Assembly: GCA_016763395.1 (NCBI GenBank)
Contig: JAESTW010000449.1
Coordinates: forward strand, 1-5,599
Source: Kofleriaceae bacterium
GTDB taxonomy: Bacteria > Myxococcota_A > Polyangia > Haliangiales > Haliangiaceae
Direction of reading: 5' to 3'
Length of the DNA: 5,599 bases
The notes beneath the pieces were generated by a model. The model was not told where the DNA came from. It worked only from the letters and a program-made list of their open reading frames with translations, and did not search any database. Below, in pieces: positions 5,340-5,599 of this stretch. Every line of letters starts with the position of its first letter. Position 1 is the first letter of the stretch. The position numbers were made by a program, and so were the translations under genes.

Positions 5340-5387
5340 TGTTACCCATGTGCCTGGACCGAAGTGTTACCCATGTACCTGGACCGA
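5340..5387. repeat. tandem 23-nt direct repeat, candidate insertion-sequence end
   Basis: The unit beginning TGTTACCCATG and ending CCTGGACCGA occurs at 5340-5362 and again at 5365-5387. The copies match at 22 of 23 positions (only G versus A at unit position 13), with a 25-nt period. Repeated copies of such TGT-starting units are found at the ends of some DDE-transposase elements (IS21- or IS481-like), where they serve as transposase binding sites. From memory the TGTTACCCATGT start fits that style, but I cannot confirm a match. No transposase and no second end are in the window, so this would be a solo end or remnant. Confidence 0.6.
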
Positions 5388-5467
5388 CGCGGCCAGCTGC
5401 CCCTATCCTGACTAGTACTTCAGTCACCAGAGGCCTCCATGCCCACCCTGAGTGAGGCCCGTTTGGC

Positions 5468-5479
5468 CTGAATATTCAG
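5468..5479. promoter_or_regulatory. 12-bp perfect palindrome, possible regulator site
   Basis: CTGAATATTCAG is perfectly self-complementary. Its centre is about 74 bp upstream of the transcription start predicted from the sigma-54 motif at 5522, so it could be an activator or repressor site. A looser repeat, TGACT/AGTCA (5409-5413 and 5422-5426), lies farther upstream. Function is inferred from symmetry and position only. Confidence 0.35.
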
Positions 5480-5521
5480 CGTGTTACTGATCTTCGAGAT
5501 TCATCACGCAAAGACTAGCCT

Positions 5522-5537
5522 TGGCACTGCTGTTGCA
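5522..5537 (+). promoter_or_regulatory. sigma-54 (RpoN) -24/-12 promoter motif
   Basis: TGGCACTGCTGTTGCA fits the consensus TGGCACG-N4-TTGCW at every specified position but one (T for the seventh-position G), with exact -24 GG to -12 GC spacing. The predicted start is near 5548, only three bases before the ATG at 5551. That would exclude the ribosome binding site at 5541-5547 from the transcript. Either the message is leaderless or the match is fortuitous. Confidence 0.4.
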
Positions 5538-5550
5538 CGTAGGGTGAAGT

Positions 5551-5599
5551 ATGACAACCACGAAGTTTGCCCTCGTCCTCGCACTCACCCTCCTTGGCG
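5551..5599 (+). CDS. partial 5' end of a secreted protein or lipoprotein
   Basis: An ATG at 5551 is preceded by AGGGTGA, with six bases between GGG and the start, the best Shine-Dalgarno in the window. An in-frame TGA at 5545-5547 excludes an earlier start. The 16 visible codons read MTTTKFALVLALTLLG: one Lys and then a continuous hydrophobic core, as in a Sec signal peptide. Whether it ends in a lipobox lies beyond the right edge. The product is unknown. Confidence 0.7.
   Translation, partial: MTTTKFALVLALTLLG

Noticed and set aside
5340..5387. CRISPR array
   Set aside because: Only two repeat units separated by 2 nt, with no spacers and no cas genes.

Overview
The window looks like a chromosomal stretch from a Gram-negative bacterium of moderate GC content. 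Two or three genes begin with signal or lipoprotein signal peptides. The small lipoprotein at the left resembles the short 'CDLPDRGFVTVP'-type secreted proteins that I associate with Myxococcota and related former Deltaproteobacteria. That assignment is an impression from protein style, not a demonstrated placement.

Layout from left to right. Positions 1-172 hold an open reading frame on the minus strand that runs off the left edge; it is probably the N-terminus of a gene I cannot name securely. Positions 387-938 (+) encode a short lipoprotein of unknown function, with an extended -10 promoter candidate just upstream. It converges on a minus-strand pair: an ArsR-family repressor (1833-2168), followed in the same transcript by a sterol desaturase/fatty acid hydroxylase family membrane enzyme (988-1776). 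An imperfect inverted repeat beside the arsR start is a plausible autoregulatory operator. About 360 bp of divergent intergenic DNA follows. It contains a striking 21-nt-arm inverted repeat and two overlapping hairpins in front of the next gene. Positions 2528-4054 (+) encode a large CotH-kinase-like lipoprotein with a fibronectin-III-like N-terminal region. A membrane fatty acid desaturase follows at 4138-5286 (+). The right end (5287-5599) holds a possible terminator hairpin, a tandem 23-nt repeat that looks like an insertion-sequence end, a 12-bp palindrome, a near-perfect sigma-54 promoter motif, and the first 16 codons of another secreted protein or lipoprotein.

How the genes may work together. 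Two different di-iron histidine-box membrane enzymes lie in one 4.3 kb stretch: a hydroxylase-type and a QxxHH desaturase. One is under a probable metal- or thiol-responsive ArsR switch, and the other sits next to a cell-envelope CotH-like lipoprotein. The shared theme is envelope and lipid modification, but the two halves are divergently transcribed and joint function is inference. I see no CRISPR array, tRNA or rRNA, recognisable defence system or intact transposase. The best candidates for something undescribed are the ArsR/hydroxylase pair, the long inverted repeat between arsR and the CotH-like gene, and the regulatory and repeat cluster at the right edge.
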